From: Paenibacillus nanensis
GTDB lineage: Bacteria > Bacillota > Bacilli > Paenibacillales > Paenibacillaceae
NCBI RefSeq assembly: GCF_003583765.1
Contig: NZ_QXQA01000001.1
Coordinates: forward strand, 248,001 to 312,000
Direction: 5' to 3'
DNA: 64,000 nucleotides
Of this stretch, positions 51,606 through 61,014 are shown one piece after another (within the stretch, counting starts at the first letter, position 1; every line of letters begins with the position of its first letter). Under the pieces are notes generated by a model. The model ran no database searches, was not told where the DNA came from, and saw nothing but the letters and a program-made list of their open reading frames with translations. The translations under genes and the position numbers were made by a program.

Positions 51606-53606
51606 TTACACTTTAAATAATGCCGCGCGCTCCTTCAGATCGTTCATCATCCGGGTTAATTCGCTGGTCGACGCGGACATCTCCTCGATCAGCTTTAATT
51701 GCGTCAAGGAGTGGTCAGCGACTTGCTGCGAGCTTGTAGCCGACGCCTCCGCGATATGGACCATTTCACCCATAGAAGCGGAGATTTCTTCGGTGCTGGC
51801 GGACATCTCTTCCGTAGCTGCGGAAATTTCCTGCACTTGGCCCGTTACGTCTACGATGGCAGTTCTAATATCGCTGAAGGACTCCTCCACTTGGCGCATA
51901 TTCGTCAAGCCGTTTTCGATATCCTTTTGGTTCTGGATGATGGCTTGGGCGGCTCCGCGAGACGATGACTGAATCATGCCGATCAACTCGGTAATGTTCT
52001 TGACGGATACGCCGGTTTGCTCCGCCAGCTTCTTCACCTCGTTGGCGACCACGGCAAAGCCTCGGCCGGCTTCTCCAGCCCGCGCCGCTTCGATGGAAGC
52101 GTTGAGCGAAAGCAAAGCGGTCTGGTTTGAAATGTCCGAGATGAGGTCGATAATATGACCGATTTCCGACGAATGAGCGTTTAACTCCTCAACAACCAGT
52201 GCCGTCCGATTGGCCGAGTCGCTGATCGCGTGAATTTGCTTGACTGCTTGCCGAAGCTCCACATTGCCTTGCTCCACCTCTTGCATAACGTTGGAAGCAT
52301 GTTCCGATACGGCGCCGGAAGACTCCGCGATGCGTTGAACCCCGCCAGCCATTTCTTCCGATGCCGTCGCCGTTTGCTCCGAAGCGGCCAGCTGGTTAGC
52401 CGTGCCTTCCGCAATGGCCTTGATCGTGCTGCCGATTTCGCGGGAGAGCATATCGGATTGCTCCGACGATAATTTCAGCTTCTCGCTGGCAGCAGCAACG
52501 CCGGCTATTGATGTATTAATCTTTTCGACCGTTGTGGAGAAAGCGTCGAGCATGACGTTAATGCTGTTCTTCAGCTGTCCGATTTCGTCACGGGAATCGG
52601 ACTTCAGCCGCTCCGTTAAGTTGCCTTCGGCAACTTTTTTCATGAAGCTCGTAATCGTAAGCGCCATATTCGAAATATACCGGGAAGCAATAACGGCAAT
52701 CGCGACTGTAAGCAGCGCGACGACCGCGACGATAACAATCGATAGGTTCCGCGATTGGTTCACCGATTCCAGCACTTCGGGCTCTGGGACAGAGACGACG
52801 AGCTTCCAGCTCGTTCCTGGAATGGTCTCGAAGTGATTATACATGTTGACGCCATTTTCATCGCGGTATGTAAGGGCTCCGGACTCTTCTGCTAGGAGCC
52901 GATCGATAAACAATTTACCATCCGCGTCGTTAAGATAGTCCGCTATGTTCTTTCCGATCCGTTCTTTGTCCGGGTAGGTGTAATAGTCGCCCTTGCCGGA
53001 GACAAGGTAGCCGAAGCCGCTCTCCTGGAGCTTGATTTGGTCCGTCAACACGGCGAACGTGTCAGGCGAGACGGTGCTCACGATCACGCCGGCTAGATTG
53101 CCTGACGCGTCCAGCACGGGCACGTCGATGGGGAAAATATAGCTGTTTGTGACCTTGCTGATAAGCATGTCTCCGATCGATGTTTTTTTGGACTCCTTGG
53201 CAGCGAGGAAATGCGCGCGATCGCTGACGTCAATCGGAACGCCTGCGATATCCAAGCCGGTGCCATTCGGGTTCAAAAAGTTCATGTTTTGAATATCGGT
53301 ATCGCTTTCTTTGATGGTGCGAAGCAGCGGGAGAATCTTGTCGGTGCTGCCTTCGGCGAATTCCGGGTGATTGGCGATGAGCGTTTCCGTCCTCGCAGCT
53401 TTGTCTCGAATCCACTCATCGATTTGAGCGGAATAAATCGAAGCGATTTTTTTCTGCACTTCAAAATTTTCAGCTTCAGTTGTACGACTGAAGTAGGTAA
53501 TAGAAAGGGAAGTGGCTGCTAATAGGGGAATGACAGAAATGACGAGCAGCAGAATAATGAGTTTGAAGCGAATGGAACTGTTCTTGAAGCTAAGCTTTTG
53601 TCTCAT
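51606..53606 (-). CDS. Methyl-accepting chemotaxis protein
   Basis: The 666-residue chemoreceptor has a first membrane helix (about 16-36), an extracellular dCache domain (45-290), a second helix near 302-324 ([20 protein letters not shown]), HAMP (325-377) and the MCP signalling domain. The conserved hairpin tip appears as [20 protein letters not shown] and [23 protein letters not shown] 53606 follows GGAGG by 6 nt; upstream in-frame ATGs at 53807 and 53726 would add an unrelated tail. It should bind a small ligand and signal to CheA/CheW encoded elsewhere. Confidence 0.92.
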   Translation of the reverse strand: MRQKLSFKNSSIRFKLIILLLVISVIPLLAATSLSITYFSRTTEAENFEVQKKIASIYSAQIDEWIRDKAARTETLIANHPEFAEGSTDKILPLLRTIKESDTDIQNMNFLNPNGTGLDIAGVPIDVSDRAHFLAAKESKKTSIGDMLISKVTNSYIFPIDVPVLDASGNLAGVIVSTVSPDTFAVLTDQIKLQESGFGYLVSGKGDYYTYPDKERIGKNIADYLNDADGKLFIDRLLAEESGALTYRDENGVNMYNHFETIPGTSWKLVVSVPEPEVLESVNQSRNLSIVIVAVVALLTVAIAVIASRYISNMALTITSFMKKVAEGNLTERLKSDSRDEIGQLKNSINVMLDAFSTTVEKINTSIAGVAAASEKLKLSSEQSDMLSREIGSTIKAIAEGTANQLAASEQTATASEEMAGGVQRIAESSGAVSEHASNVMQEVEQGNVELRQAVKQIHAISDSANRTALVVEELNAHSSEIGHIIDLISDISNQTALLSLNASIEAARAGEAGRGFAVVANEVKKLAEQTGVSVKNITELIGMIQSSSRGAAQAIIQNQKDIENGLTNMRQVEESFSDIRTAIVDVTGQVQEISAATEEMSASTEEISASMGEMVHIAEASATSSQQVADHSLTQLKLIEEMSASTSELTRMMNDLKERAALFKV

Positions 53607-53772
53607 AGTTTGCCTCCATGTTGGTAAGATTCGACAGTATTCTGCTTTTATCGACACATCCCATTTTATTATGAAGAGATGTGGAGGTTTTCCAAAGAAA
53701 AATTTGGATTTGCAGGTTTCGATCATCCGCTGGCGGCGTAATTGGATCTTAAGAACTAGTCGTTTTAGAGGA

Positions 53773-53821
53773 CAAAAAAAAGCGAGGCTCAAGGGCACGG
53801 AATGCACCTCAAAACTCGCTT
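53773..53821 (-). terminator. Terminator of the mscL-Nudix unit
   Basis: On the minus strand AAGCGAG pairs with CTCGCTT around a partly paired loop, followed by a T tract, just after the Nudix stop codon. Confidence 0.75.
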
Positions 53822-53828
53822 CATGCTT

Positions 53829-54479
53829 CTATTCAAGCTTCAGGGCCAGCAGTTTCTTCATCACATCTACATAGTAGGCGTTGTCCCGCGGGACAAATTG
53901 ATCGGCTCGAATGCTGCGGCAGCTTGGCTGGAGCGCGCCTGATCCCGGCTCCTCCGCCAGCTCCACCCCCTGGACAACCAGCTCGCTGCGCCTTCCTTCG
54001 AATATCGCGAGCAGCTCCTCAATCTCCGCTTCATAAACGCCGGCAACCTCTTCAGGCTGCAGGCGCAGCTGCGTCATCGGCGCTTCGCTGACGAACGCGA
54101 ACACATCGCTGACCTCCCGGTCGATAAACGGTTGGCCCTTTACGGCTCCGCTCAGGTCCTCCCGAACTTGCCCGAGCGGAATAAGCTCGTCAAATTCGGC
54201 CGATATACCGATCTCTTCCTCCAGCTCCCGAACGGCATCCGGCAGCGTCTCGCCGGCCGAGAGATGCCCGGCAACCGTAATATCGAAGCGGCCGGGATTC
54301 GTATCCTTGATCAGCTGCCTCATCTGAAACCATACGTACCTGCGCCCGTCCTCCGCCCGTATAACCCAGCAGTGGAAGGAACGGTGCCAGTAGCCTTTCG
54401 CATGCGTTTCAGACCGGGTGGCGGTGCCGAGCGGCCGCATGTCTTCGTCGTAGATGTCAAAGCGCTCTTCGTTAGACAT
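53829..54479 (-). CDS. Nudix hydrolase
   Basis: The 216-residue protein has a complete Nudix box ([20 protein letters not shown] followed by G-I) and the N-terminal segment [20 protein letters not shown] and [13 protein letters not shown] seen in isopentenyl-diphosphate isomerase-like and related Nudix enzymes. It should cleave a nucleoside diphosphate-X compound, or possibly isomerise; the substrate is unknown. The start overlaps the end of mscL by 8 bp, so the genes are coupled. Confidence 0.88.
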   Translation of the reverse strand: MSNEERFDIYDEDMRPLGTATRSETHAKGYWHRSFHCWVIRAEDGRRYVWFQMRQLIKDTNPGRFDITVAGHLSAGETLPDAVRELEEEIGISAEFDELIPLGQVREDLSGAVKGQPFIDREVSDVFAFVSEAPMTQLRLQPEEVAGVYEAEIEELLAIFEGRRSELVVQGVELAEEPGSGALQPSCRSIRADQFVPRDNAYYVDVMKKLLALKLE

Positions 54480-54930
54480 TCGGCGCGGCCTCCAGGTGGG
54501 AGGTGCAATGCTTGCAGCGCGTTGCCTTCACCGGCACCTGAGACAAGCAATAGGGACATTCCTTCTCGGTCGGTTCCGCCTTGACCGCTTCCGGCTCCTC
54601 CTTCTTGCGGCGAAGCCTGTTCAATACTTTGACAAGCATGAAAATACAGAACGCGACAATGATAAAATCGAGAATAACGTTAATGAACTGGCCGTATTTG
54701 ATTACGGGAGCGGTTGAAGGATCAGATAAGTTGGACGTATCCACCGGTATCTTCCACTGCAAATCTCTAAAATCGACTTTCCCCAAAATCGCCCCGATCG
54801 GCGGCATAATAATATCGTTAACGAGCGAAGTAACGATTTTGCCGAACGCGCCACCGATAATGACGCCTACCGCAAGATCGACGACGTTGCCTTTTACGGC
54901 GAACTCTTTGAATTCATTTAACATTTTCAT
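54472..54930 (-). CDS. mscL: Large-conductance mechanosensitive channel MscL with C-terminal zinc-ribbon motif
   Basis: The 152-residue channel has the MscL N-terminal helix and first pore helix ([20 protein letters not shown]), the loop and the second helix ([20 protein letters not shown]). It opens under membrane tension and lets solutes out on osmotic downshock. The C-terminus carries a CPYC and CKHC pair that should bind zinc, a 20-30 residue addition to the core of about 125. GGAGG lies 10 nt before the ATG. It is followed by the Nudix gene with an 8-bp overlap. Confidence 0.93.
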   Translation of the reverse strand: MKMLNEFKEFAVKGNVVDLAVGVIIGGAFGKIVTSLVNDIIMPPIGAILGKVDFRDLQWKIPVDTSNLSDPSTAPVIKYGQFINVILDFIIVAFCIFMLVKVLNRLRRKKEEPEAVKAEPTEKECPYCLSQVPVKATRCKHCTSHLEAAPNV

Positions 54931-55094
54931 AGATAGATTGCCTCCGTAACATCAGGTCTAACCCTAGTAATATGTAGTATGAACCAAATCTAGCATTGCT
55001 ATACGAGATTGGCAAGCTGAAAAAGGCCTACCTCCCCCTAAAATCAACAAAAACCGCCAGATTTACCGAAAAGAAAAAAAGGATTTTTTGGAAA

Positions 55095-55103
55095 TTTGTC
55101 GAA
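55095..55103 (+). promoter_or_regulatory. Spo0A box upstream of the sensor kinase
   Basis: TTTGTCGAA matches the 0A-box consensus TTTGTCRAA exactly, 44 bp before the kinase start codon. A 6-6-6 inverted repeat (ATAGGT, six bases, ACCTAT) lies just downstream at 55108-55125. Confidence 0.45.
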
Positions 55104-55146
55104 GAAAATAGGTGAGTTTACCTATCTATAGTCCAGGGGGTGCGAA

Positions 55147-56937
55147 ATGAATGAACACATAGGTCTTGGGAATCTCTACTATCTGTTATTAGCATTAACG
55201 ATTATGTGTTACGCAACCTTCACGATGATGAGTATGGTTGAGTATATAAAGCCATACGATTCGAAAAAATTTTTCAATTGGATGATAGGTGCTTCGCTTG
55301 TTTTTAGCTTGGGTTCATGGACGATGCATGTCATCTCTTTGCTTGCGTCCGACTATGTGCTGACGCTCGATTGGAGCATCGTAGCGACATTGGCGGTTTC
55401 CGTGCTCCTAACGTTTACCGGACTTTATTTCCTCTACCGGGATCGCTCAAGCTCCCGCATTAGAGAGGGGATGGCTGCCTTTCTAATCGCACTCTCCTCA
55501 ATGACCCTTCATTATACGCAGATCTTTTCGAGTGACGTACAGGACTATGCCGTCGATATGCTTTGGTTCGTCTTGTCATTTATCATGAGTTTGGCAGGCT
55601 CATACATAACCATTCTGCTGCTTAACCGAAAGCCGCGGTACTACAGAATCGCCGGCAGCGTCGCGCTTGGCGTCTCCAATCTCACGATGCACCTGCTTGG
55701 CATGCGAGCCATTACCGTGGAATATCGGGGAATGATGACGGTTGAGCGGGTTAATGAATATATGTTCATGCTGGCTTATGTAATCGGCATGTGCACGTTT
55801 ATGATCATCAGCTTCAGCCTTATCACTTGGATAAGCACGAGGAAGCTCGCGGTAATCGACGAACGATATAAGCTGCTTGTCGAGAACTCCATGGATACCA
55901 TCGCGCTTATTAAAGAAGGCAAATGGGACTATATGAACCCGTCGGGCCTGCGGCTGTTCGAGGCGTCTCATGAAGGCGAGCTGATCGGCCGCAGCATTTA
56001 TGATTGGCTGGAAGAAAGCGATCATGCTGAAATCTCAGCCTGGCTTGATGCGGAGATGCCGGCAAGTCCGGAATCGATGAAACCCGTCGAGGTGGTGTGG
56101 AGGTCGTTAACCGGTAAGCTCATTCATGCGGAGATGGTTCGAGTCCGCGCCACGATGTACGGCTCTCCAATCGAGCAGGTGATCATTCGGGACATCTCCG
56201 AACGGAAGAAAAACGAGGAGCTTCTAATTAAGACGGAGAAGCTTTCCATTGCGGGCCAGCTGGCGGCAGGCATTGCGCATGAAATTCGGAATCCGCTCAC
56301 CTCGCTCAAAGGCTTCATGCAGCTGATGGCTACCGGGCGAATTCCCCACGACCGTTACTATTCGGTCATGCATGGGGAACTGGTGCATATCGAAACGATC
56401 ATCAGCGAGCTGTTGATGCTCTCAAAGCCGCAAGCCTATGAATACGTCTATATCGATATTCGCAGCTTGATGAAAGAGACGATCGGAAATCTGAGTCAGA
56501 TTGCCAAGCAGCACAACGTTAAAATGGTATACGTGAACGAGGTTGGCGATCATCCGCTATGGGTAATGGGAGTGAGGCCTCAGCTTCGGCAAGTATTTTT
56601 GAATCTATTGAAAAACGCCATCGAATCGATGCAAAACGGGGGCCATGTTAAAATACGGGCATTTTTAGAGGACCATGCGACGGTCGGCATTCGGATTCAA
56701 GACGAAGGGATAGGCATCCCTCAGGAGCAGCTTTCGAAGATGGGACAGCCATTTTACACGACGAAGGAGAAAGGCACCGGGCTCGGACTCATGGTGACCT
56801 ATAAAATCATCGACAACCACGAAGGGCACATATTCGCGGAAAGCCAGGTGGGCGTCGGAACGACATTTACCATTCGGCTGCCTCACCGCTACCCGGCGGA
56901 TACGAAAATCAAGTTTTTGAAATCCCGGTCCGTCTAA
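55147..56937 (+). CDS. MHYT-like sensor histidine kinase, sporulation kinase type
   Basis: The 596-residue kinase has about seven N-terminal helices (1-235) with MHYT-like motifs at helix ends (WTMHVISL, MTLHYTQIF, LTMHLLGM), a domain thought to bind metal or sense diatomic gas. A PAS domain follows (about 243-355). HisKA has H near 379 in IAHEIRNPLTSLKG. The ATPase domain has LLKNAIESM, DEGIGIP and GTGLGLMV. The HisKA/ATPase pair resembles the KinA-E phosphorelay kinases. AGGGGGTG lies 5 nt before the ATG. No response regulator is adjacent, as expected for an orphan feeding Spo0F. Confidence 0.88.
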   Translation: MNEHIGLGNLYYLLLALTIMCYATFTMMSMVEYIKPYDSKKFFNWMIGASLVFSLGSWTMHVISLLASDYVLTLDWSIVATLAVSVLLTFTGLYFLYRDRSSSRIREGMAAFLIALSSMTLHYTQIFSSDVQDYAVDMLWFVLSFIMSLAGSYITILLLNRKPRYYRIAGSVALGVSNLTMHLLGMRAITVEYRGMMTVERVNEYMFMLAYVIGMCTFMIISFSLITWISTRKLAVIDERYKLLVENSMDTIALIKEGKWDYMNPSGLRLFEASHEGELIGRSIYDWLEESDHAEISAWLDAEMPASPESMKPVEVVWRSLTGKLIHAEMVRVRATMYGSPIEQVIIRDISERKKNEELLIKTEKLSIAGQLAAGIAHEIRNPLTSLKGFMQLMATGRIPHDRYYSVMHGELVHIETIISELLMLSKPQAYEYVYIDIRSLMKETIGNLSQIAKQHNVKMVYVNEVGDHPLWVMGVRPQLRQVFLNLLKNAIESMQNGGHVKIRAFLEDHATVGIRIQDEGIGIPQEQLSKMGQPFYTTKEKGTGLGLMVTYKIIDNHEGHIFAESQVGVGTTFTIRLPHRYPADTKIKFLKSRSV

Positions 56938-57058
56938 TCGAACCCGGATGGGGACCGCTTGCGGAAAGTGCATCATCTGTGATATATCTCTTATATCCAA
57001 ACATATGTTCTTAGTCGAAAAGCATGTTTGGCATTGTCGCCGCCAGGAGGAATAAGAG

Positions 57059-58201
57059 ATGGCTGAACCATTGAAGCATATGTATGACGGAACGTTCCTT
57101 GAAGATTTCGGTTCCCGCCTGGAGGAAGCTTGGACGCCGTTCGATAAGGTGAAATTTGCAGCGGATGCGCGGAGAGACGACTGGGAGACGTTAGAGCTGA
57201 AGCCGCGTATACGGAGAATTACGGAGGCTTTAGGAGCAAACCTGCCGAGCGATTACCGGGAGGCCATCGGCATTCTATACAAGATTGACGGCGCATGTGT
57301 CGGCTTTCCGTACCTGTTCTTCCCGGATTTCGTTGAGGTATACGGAAGACAGGAGCAGGACTGGGAGCTCTCGATGGAGGCTTTGGCCCGCTTTACGCAG
57401 CGTTCCTCGTCAGAGTTTGCGGTAAGGCCTTTTATTAGCGAGCATCCGGACCGGATGATCCCGCAGCTGCTACAGTGGGCAGAGCATCCGAACGAACATG
57501 TCCGGAGACTGTCGAGCGAGGGCTCGAGGCCGCGTCTGCCTTGGGGACAAGCGCTTACGCTTTTTAAGCGGGATCCTGCGCCGATGATTCCGCTGCTGAA
57601 CAAACTGAAGGCGGATCCGTCATTATATGTCCGCAAAAGCGTCGCGAATCACTTAAACGATATTGCCAAGGATCATCCCCAGCTTGTGATCGAGCTTGCC
57701 GAGCGCTGGAAGGGGCGGAATGAGCGGACGGACTGGATTATACGGCACGCATGCCGTACTCTAATCAAACAGGCGGAACCTAGAGTGATGGCGCTGTTCG
57801 GCTATGCGGGACAAGAAGAAGGAGCCGGTACGGCGGAGAGCTTGGTCCATGATGCAGTCCTAACCCTTTCGAGCGGGGAAGCGCAAATCGGAGGCGAAGT
57901 CGAGCTTCGTTACAGCTTTCATGTGACCGGACAAAATACGCAGCAAAATGCAGGGAAGCTTAAGCTGCGGATCGAATACGGCATCGATTTCGTCAAGGCC
58001 GGAGGGAAAACGTCCATGAAGCGGTTTCTGCTGTCCGACCGCGAATATGCGTCCGGTGAGAAGGCGTCGGGAAAGCGGGTTCACCGCTTTGCGGACCTGA
58101 CGACACGCAAGCATTACGAGGGGCTGCATGTGTTCACCTTATGGGTGAACGGAATCGAAACAGCAAGGACTGAGCTTCAGCTCTTTAGCAGCAACGCTTA
58201 A
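57059..58201 (+). CDS. alkC: AlkC-type DNA alkylation repair glycosylase
   Basis: The 380-residue protein has an all-helical HEAT-like part (about 1-260: FGSRLEEAWTPFD, AEHPNEHVRRLSSEGSRPRL, DPSLYVRKSVANHLNDIAKD, ERTDWIIRHACRTLI) and a C-terminal Ig-like beta domain (about 265-375). This matches AlkC, which removes 3-methyladenine and 3-methylcytosine; a subset of the family carries the Ig-like domain that contacts DNA. The ATG follows AGGAGG by 8 nt. It is monocistronic, ending at a terminator shared with a minus-strand gene. Confidence 0.85.
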   Translation: MAEPLKHMYDGTFLEDFGSRLEEAWTPFDKVKFAADARRDDWETLELKPRIRRITEALGANLPSDYREAIGILYKIDGACVGFPYLFFPDFVEVYGRQEQDWELSMEALARFTQRSSSEFAVRPFISEHPDRMIPQLLQWAEHPNEHVRRLSSEGSRPRLPWGQALTLFKRDPAPMIPLLNKLKADPSLYVRKSVANHLNDIAKDHPQLVIELAERWKGRNERTDWIIRHACRTLIKQAEPRVMALFGYAGQEEGAGTAESLVHDAVLTLSSGEAQIGGEVELRYSFHVTGQNTQQNAGKLKLRIEYGIDFVKAGGKTSMKRFLLSDREYASGEKASGKRVHRFADLTTRKHYEGLHVFTLWVNGIETARTELQLFSSNA

Positions 58202-58211
58202 CATCGATAAA

Positions 58212-58259
58212 AAACGGGAGGTTTCTGCCAGCCGTGCAGCTGCAGCTTACCTCCCGTTT
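58212..58259. terminator. Bidirectional terminator between alkC and the acidic small protein gene
   Basis: AAACGGGAGGT and ACCTCCCGTTT form an 11-bp perfect stem with a further palindromic GCAGCTGC in the loop. Confidence 0.85.
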
Positions 58260-58284
58260 CCTGTTCCTGTGAGCCTAGACGATT

Positions 58285-58575
58285 CTATTGCTTATCGGTC
58301 TTATTGCTTCCCTTATGACGTCTTGGATGCTGCATATGCGCTTCGGGATCATCATCGTCATCGTGAGGGATAAGCCGTTGATCGGTGCGGCCCTCATGAT
58401 GATTATCGAACACGAGCTCGACTTGCTTCCACTCCGTGCTGCCCATAATGGGGTCGGCCGGGAAACGCTCACCGCGTTCTAAACGCTCGGGGCGGCCCCA
58501 TTCGTTCTGATAGACGCCGTCAGCCTCTACCGGTTCGCCGGATATGGGATTCATTTGTTTTTTTTCGTTGCTCAT
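58285..58575 (-). CDS. Small acidic hydrophilic protein of unknown function
   Basis: The product has 96 residues from ATG 58575, 8 nt after GGAGGGG. The sequence is polar: SNEKKQMNPISGEPVEADGV, a WGRPERLERGERFPADP segment, then a His/Asp-rich tail (IPHDDDDDPEAHMQHPRRH). The central part loosely recalls YjzC-like proteins but I am not sure. It follows a 47-residue gene in the same orientation. Confidence 0.65.
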   Translation of the reverse strand: MSNEKKQMNPISGEPVEADGVYQNEWGRPERLERGERFPADPIMGSTEWKQVELVFDNHHEGRTDQRLIPHDDDDDPEAHMQHPRRHKGSNKTDKQ

Positions 58576-58616
58576 TGCCATTCCCCTCCTCACACTGTCC
58601 TAAGAAGCGCGGCGCC

Positions 58617-58760
58617 TTACAGACCGTGCTTCGGTACCGCCGCGCGGTCCGCGTCCGATTGCTGCTCGCTCGCGCGTTCTTTGCTTGCGAGGTTGCGGTC
58701 GGCTAACGATTGTGCCTTGCTGGCAGCCCTTTGGCGGTCGGATAGATGCTTTCCGGACAT
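58617..58760 (-). CDS. Small 47-residue hydrophilic protein
   Basis: A short frame encodes MSGKHLSDRQRAASKAQSLA and ends RAAVPKHGL. It has a strong AAAGGAG site 8 nt before the ATG, and its composition (K, R, S, A, D, Q; no hydrophobic run) resembles small acid-soluble or stress proteins. It lies 41 bp before the next small gene on the same strand. Function unknown. Confidence 0.55.
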   Translation of the reverse strand: MSGKHLSDRQRAASKAQSLADRNLASKERASEQQSDADRAAVPKHGL

Positions 58761-58847
58761 GGGTATCGCTCCTTTGCAGGATTAATCATGATCTTACGTG
58801 ATGAAGATCAGGATTAGTGTGCCACGGGAGGTTCGAATATATAAGCG

Positions 58848-59204
58848 TTATAACAATCGCAGCTCGCAGGAAGGGCATACGTCGTCTTTTTCCGTCACTT
58901 CCGCTCCGCATGCCGGACAAGGCTCGCGGAAGGCTGCCGTTTGAGCAGGAACCTTTGCCTTACCGTTGGCTTCAACTGCCTGATTCGCGGCTTCTTGTCC
59001 GCCGCCGCTTCGTAAATGAGCGGGCGTCCCGAAGATCGTTTCGACCATCTCCCGAAGCATTTTGTACTTGCCCGAATCATCGTCGGACGCCGCCTTGATA
59101 AATATAAACATCGCACCTAATAAGAGGGCGGCGAGGAGAAGCACGACCGAGGTCGCGCCTATGTCGACCCACACGTTAAGCTGCGCTCCGCCTGTGTGCC
59201 TCAT
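58848..59204 (-). CDS. Membrane-anchored zinc-ribbon protein
   Basis: The 118-residue protein has one membrane helix (SVVLLLAALLLGAMFIFIKA, about 19-38), a polar linker, and a C-terminal zinc ribbon with CPAC and CPSC pairs. The topology places the ribbon in the cytosol. Its ATG overlaps the stop codon of the TVP38-like gene by 4 bp, so it is the last gene of the glycolipid operon. Function unknown. Confidence 0.75.
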   Translation of the reverse strand: MRHTGGAQLNVWVDIGATSVVLLLAALLLGAMFIFIKAASDDDSGKYKMLREMVETIFGTPAHLRSGGGQEAANQAVEANGKAKVPAQTAAFREPCPACGAEVTEKDDVCPSCELRLL

Positions 59205-59809
59205 CCGTTAATCTGATAACGGCTCTCCAGCTTTTTGCCTCCGAACCACATAACGAGGACAGCCGTGATGGATACGAAAATACGCCAAGGCTCATCCACT
59301 AGATTGCCGATGTCGAAGCTGATAATCGAAATAACAAAGATCATGACGGCTTTCCCCATAATGGTCGCGAGGAGGAAAGTATGAAAGGGAACCTTGCTTA
59401 ATCCGGAAATAACCGTGATGACGACAGATGGCGTAAAAGGGAAGCAGGCAAGCAGAAATAACGGGGTAAAGCCCCTTCGTTCAATCCAGTTGAAAAACCG
59501 CTCCGATTTCGGGAACCGCCGCATCAGCTTCGTTTTGACATTTCGCCCAAGAGAACGGCATATCAGGAAGACGCAGAGAGCGCCTGCCGTAACGCCGATC
59601 CAGGAGAAAAGAAAGCCGAGCCCAAGCCCATAGATGTTGGCGTTAGCCGCAATAATGACGATCAGCGGCAGGAAGGGAAGGAACGATTCCACGAATGGAA
59701 GCGCGATGCCCGGCAAAGGTCCGAATTGCGAATAGCCTTCAAGCGTTTTCTGTATGCTGTCGACATCCATCTCCTTCAGATCATTGATCCAATTCTGCAA
59801 ATGACTCAT
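59201..59809 (-). CDS. TVP38/TMEM64 family membrane protein (VTT domain)
   Basis: The 202-residue protein has about five hydrophobic segments and the VTT/DedA-like pattern: ALPFVESFLPFLPLIVIIAA, FLFSWIGVTAGALCVFLICR, FLLACFPFTPSVVITVISGL. The re-entrant loops with G and P residues are typical of a superfamily that includes lipid scramblases and undecaprenyl-phosphate flippases. It starts 4 bp after the LtaA-like gene ends, in an operon with a glycolipid synthase, so a part in lipid movement is a reasonable inference. Confidence 0.82.
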   Translation of the reverse strand: MSHLQNWINDLKEMDVDSIQKTLEGYSQFGPLPGIALPFVESFLPFLPLIVIIAANANIYGLGLGFLFSWIGVTAGALCVFLICRSLGRNVKTKLMRRFPKSERFFNWIERRGFTPLFLLACFPFTPSVVITVISGLSKVPFHTFLLATIMGKAVMIFVISIISFDIGNLVDEPWRIFVSITAVLVMWFGGKKLESRYQING

Positions 59810-59813
59810 AACG

Positions 59814-60986
59814 TTAATGTACCCCGCCCTGTTTCAAAGTTGAATAATAGACGCCAATTAAACCGAACAACACTGCGCTTGTCCAAAATACGGTTGTTTC
59901 GCCGCCCCATAAAGCGAGGACGCCGCCTAGTATCGGTCCGATCATGACACCGATGCCTTCGAAGGTGGATAGAAGTCCCCAGCCAATCCCTTCTTGCTTA
60001 GGTGGTACGTATGAAGCAAGCATCGCGTTCCAAGTTGGCAATATTGCGGCATAGGACAATCCAAGGACTACCGCAATAACAAAACAATACCAGAAGGAAA
60101 GCCCCCATGCCAGTAGGTAAAGACCGATCGCGAAGGAAGCGAATCCGGATACAAGGAACCAGCGTTTGCCGCCCAGCATGTCCGACAGCTTGCCCATCGG
60201 TATCATCCCGGCTACGGCGCATAAGCCGCCGGCGGTAAGCAGGATCGAATATTGGGCGCCGGTCAGGCCTAGCTTGTTCGTAGCGAACGTGGGCAGGATC
60301 GGAATCAGCATGCTTGCACCGACCGTCTGCAGAATCATGCCAGGCAAGAGCAGCCGCATTGCGATGATTCTCTCCCGAAGCGCCGTTAATTGCTCGCGTA
60401 TCGGTATACGGTTTAGCACGGCGGTCTCACGGCCGCCTCGCATGAAGAAGGACAGAACGACGGCGGCCGCAGAAAGCAAAATGAGCAGATTGTACGTCAT
60501 CGCTGAGCTGTAATCGAGCAGGATGTTGCATATAATCGGCCCGCTGCCGAGTCCAAAGAGCCAAACGGTGTATAAGTAGCCCATTTGCGTTGCCCGGTGC
60601 TCGTCCGTTACTTTCGTTAAACATACGATCCAAATCGGCGACATCCCGATGCCGTATATCGCCGCCGCGCCGATGAACATCCAGGGCAGATCGGCGAATT
60701 GCAGCGCGTAGACGCCGGCTAACGCCACAATAAGGCTGATTTGCACGATAAGACGAGGGGAGAACCGGTCTAACAAATAACCGATCATAATTTTGAGCAG
60801 GGTATCGGTAATATAGTGAGCGGAAATAGCGACGCCGATGACATCGGGAGATAGTCCAAGCGTCTCGGCGCCATAGATCGGCAGCAGGCTGACCAAGACC
60901 GCTCCTCTTACGAATTCCACAATAAATAAAATGACGGAGAGGAGCAGCATGTTCGCCCCTACTCCGAATATTTGACGTTTAGCCAC
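59814..60986 (-). CDS. ltaA: LtaA-like MFS transporter, probable glycolipid flippase
   Basis: The protein has about 390 residues and 12 helices. It follows Staphylococcus LtaA in many places, as far as I can recall that sequence: FIVEFVRGAVLVSLLPIYG at the start, GIGMSPIWIVCLTKVTDEHR, QMGYLYTVWLFGLG, MLIPILPTFATNKLGL, ILPTWNAMLASYVPP and GIGVMIGPILGG. LtaA flips diglucosyl-diacylglycerol, the lipoteichoic acid anchor, across the membrane. The upstream gene is a UgtP-like glycolipid synthase, the same pair as ypfP-ltaA. Start is GTG 60986, 7 nt after AAAGGAG; an ATG at 61031 lies inside the upstream gene. Confidence 0.78.
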   Translation of the reverse strand: MAKRQIFGVGANMLLLSVILFIVEFVRGAVLVSLLPIYGAETLGLSPDVIGVAISAHYITDTLLKIMIGYLLDRFSPRLIVQISLIVALAGVYALQFADLPWMFIGAAAIYGIGMSPIWIVCLTKVTDEHRATQMGYLYTVWLFGLGSGPIICNILLDYSSAMTYNLLILLSAAAVVLSFFMRGGRETAVLNRIPIREQLTALRERIIAMRLLLPGMILQTVGASMLIPILPTFATNKLGLTGAQYSILLTAGGLCAVAGMIPMGKLSDMLGGKRWFLVSGFASFAIGLYLLAWGLSFWYCFVIAVVLGLSYAAILPTWNAMLASYVPPKQEGIGWGLLSTFEGIGVMIGPILGGVLALWGGETTVFWTSAVLFGLIGVYYSTLKQGGVH

Positions 60987-61014
60987 GTAATAAGCTCCTT
61001 TGCCGTCCATGTCA

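Noticed and set aside
53607..53700. Sigma-D (flagellar) promoter for the chemoreceptor
   Set aside because: A GTCGATAA-like element is present on the minus strand, but no TAAA lies at the required 14-15 bp distance.
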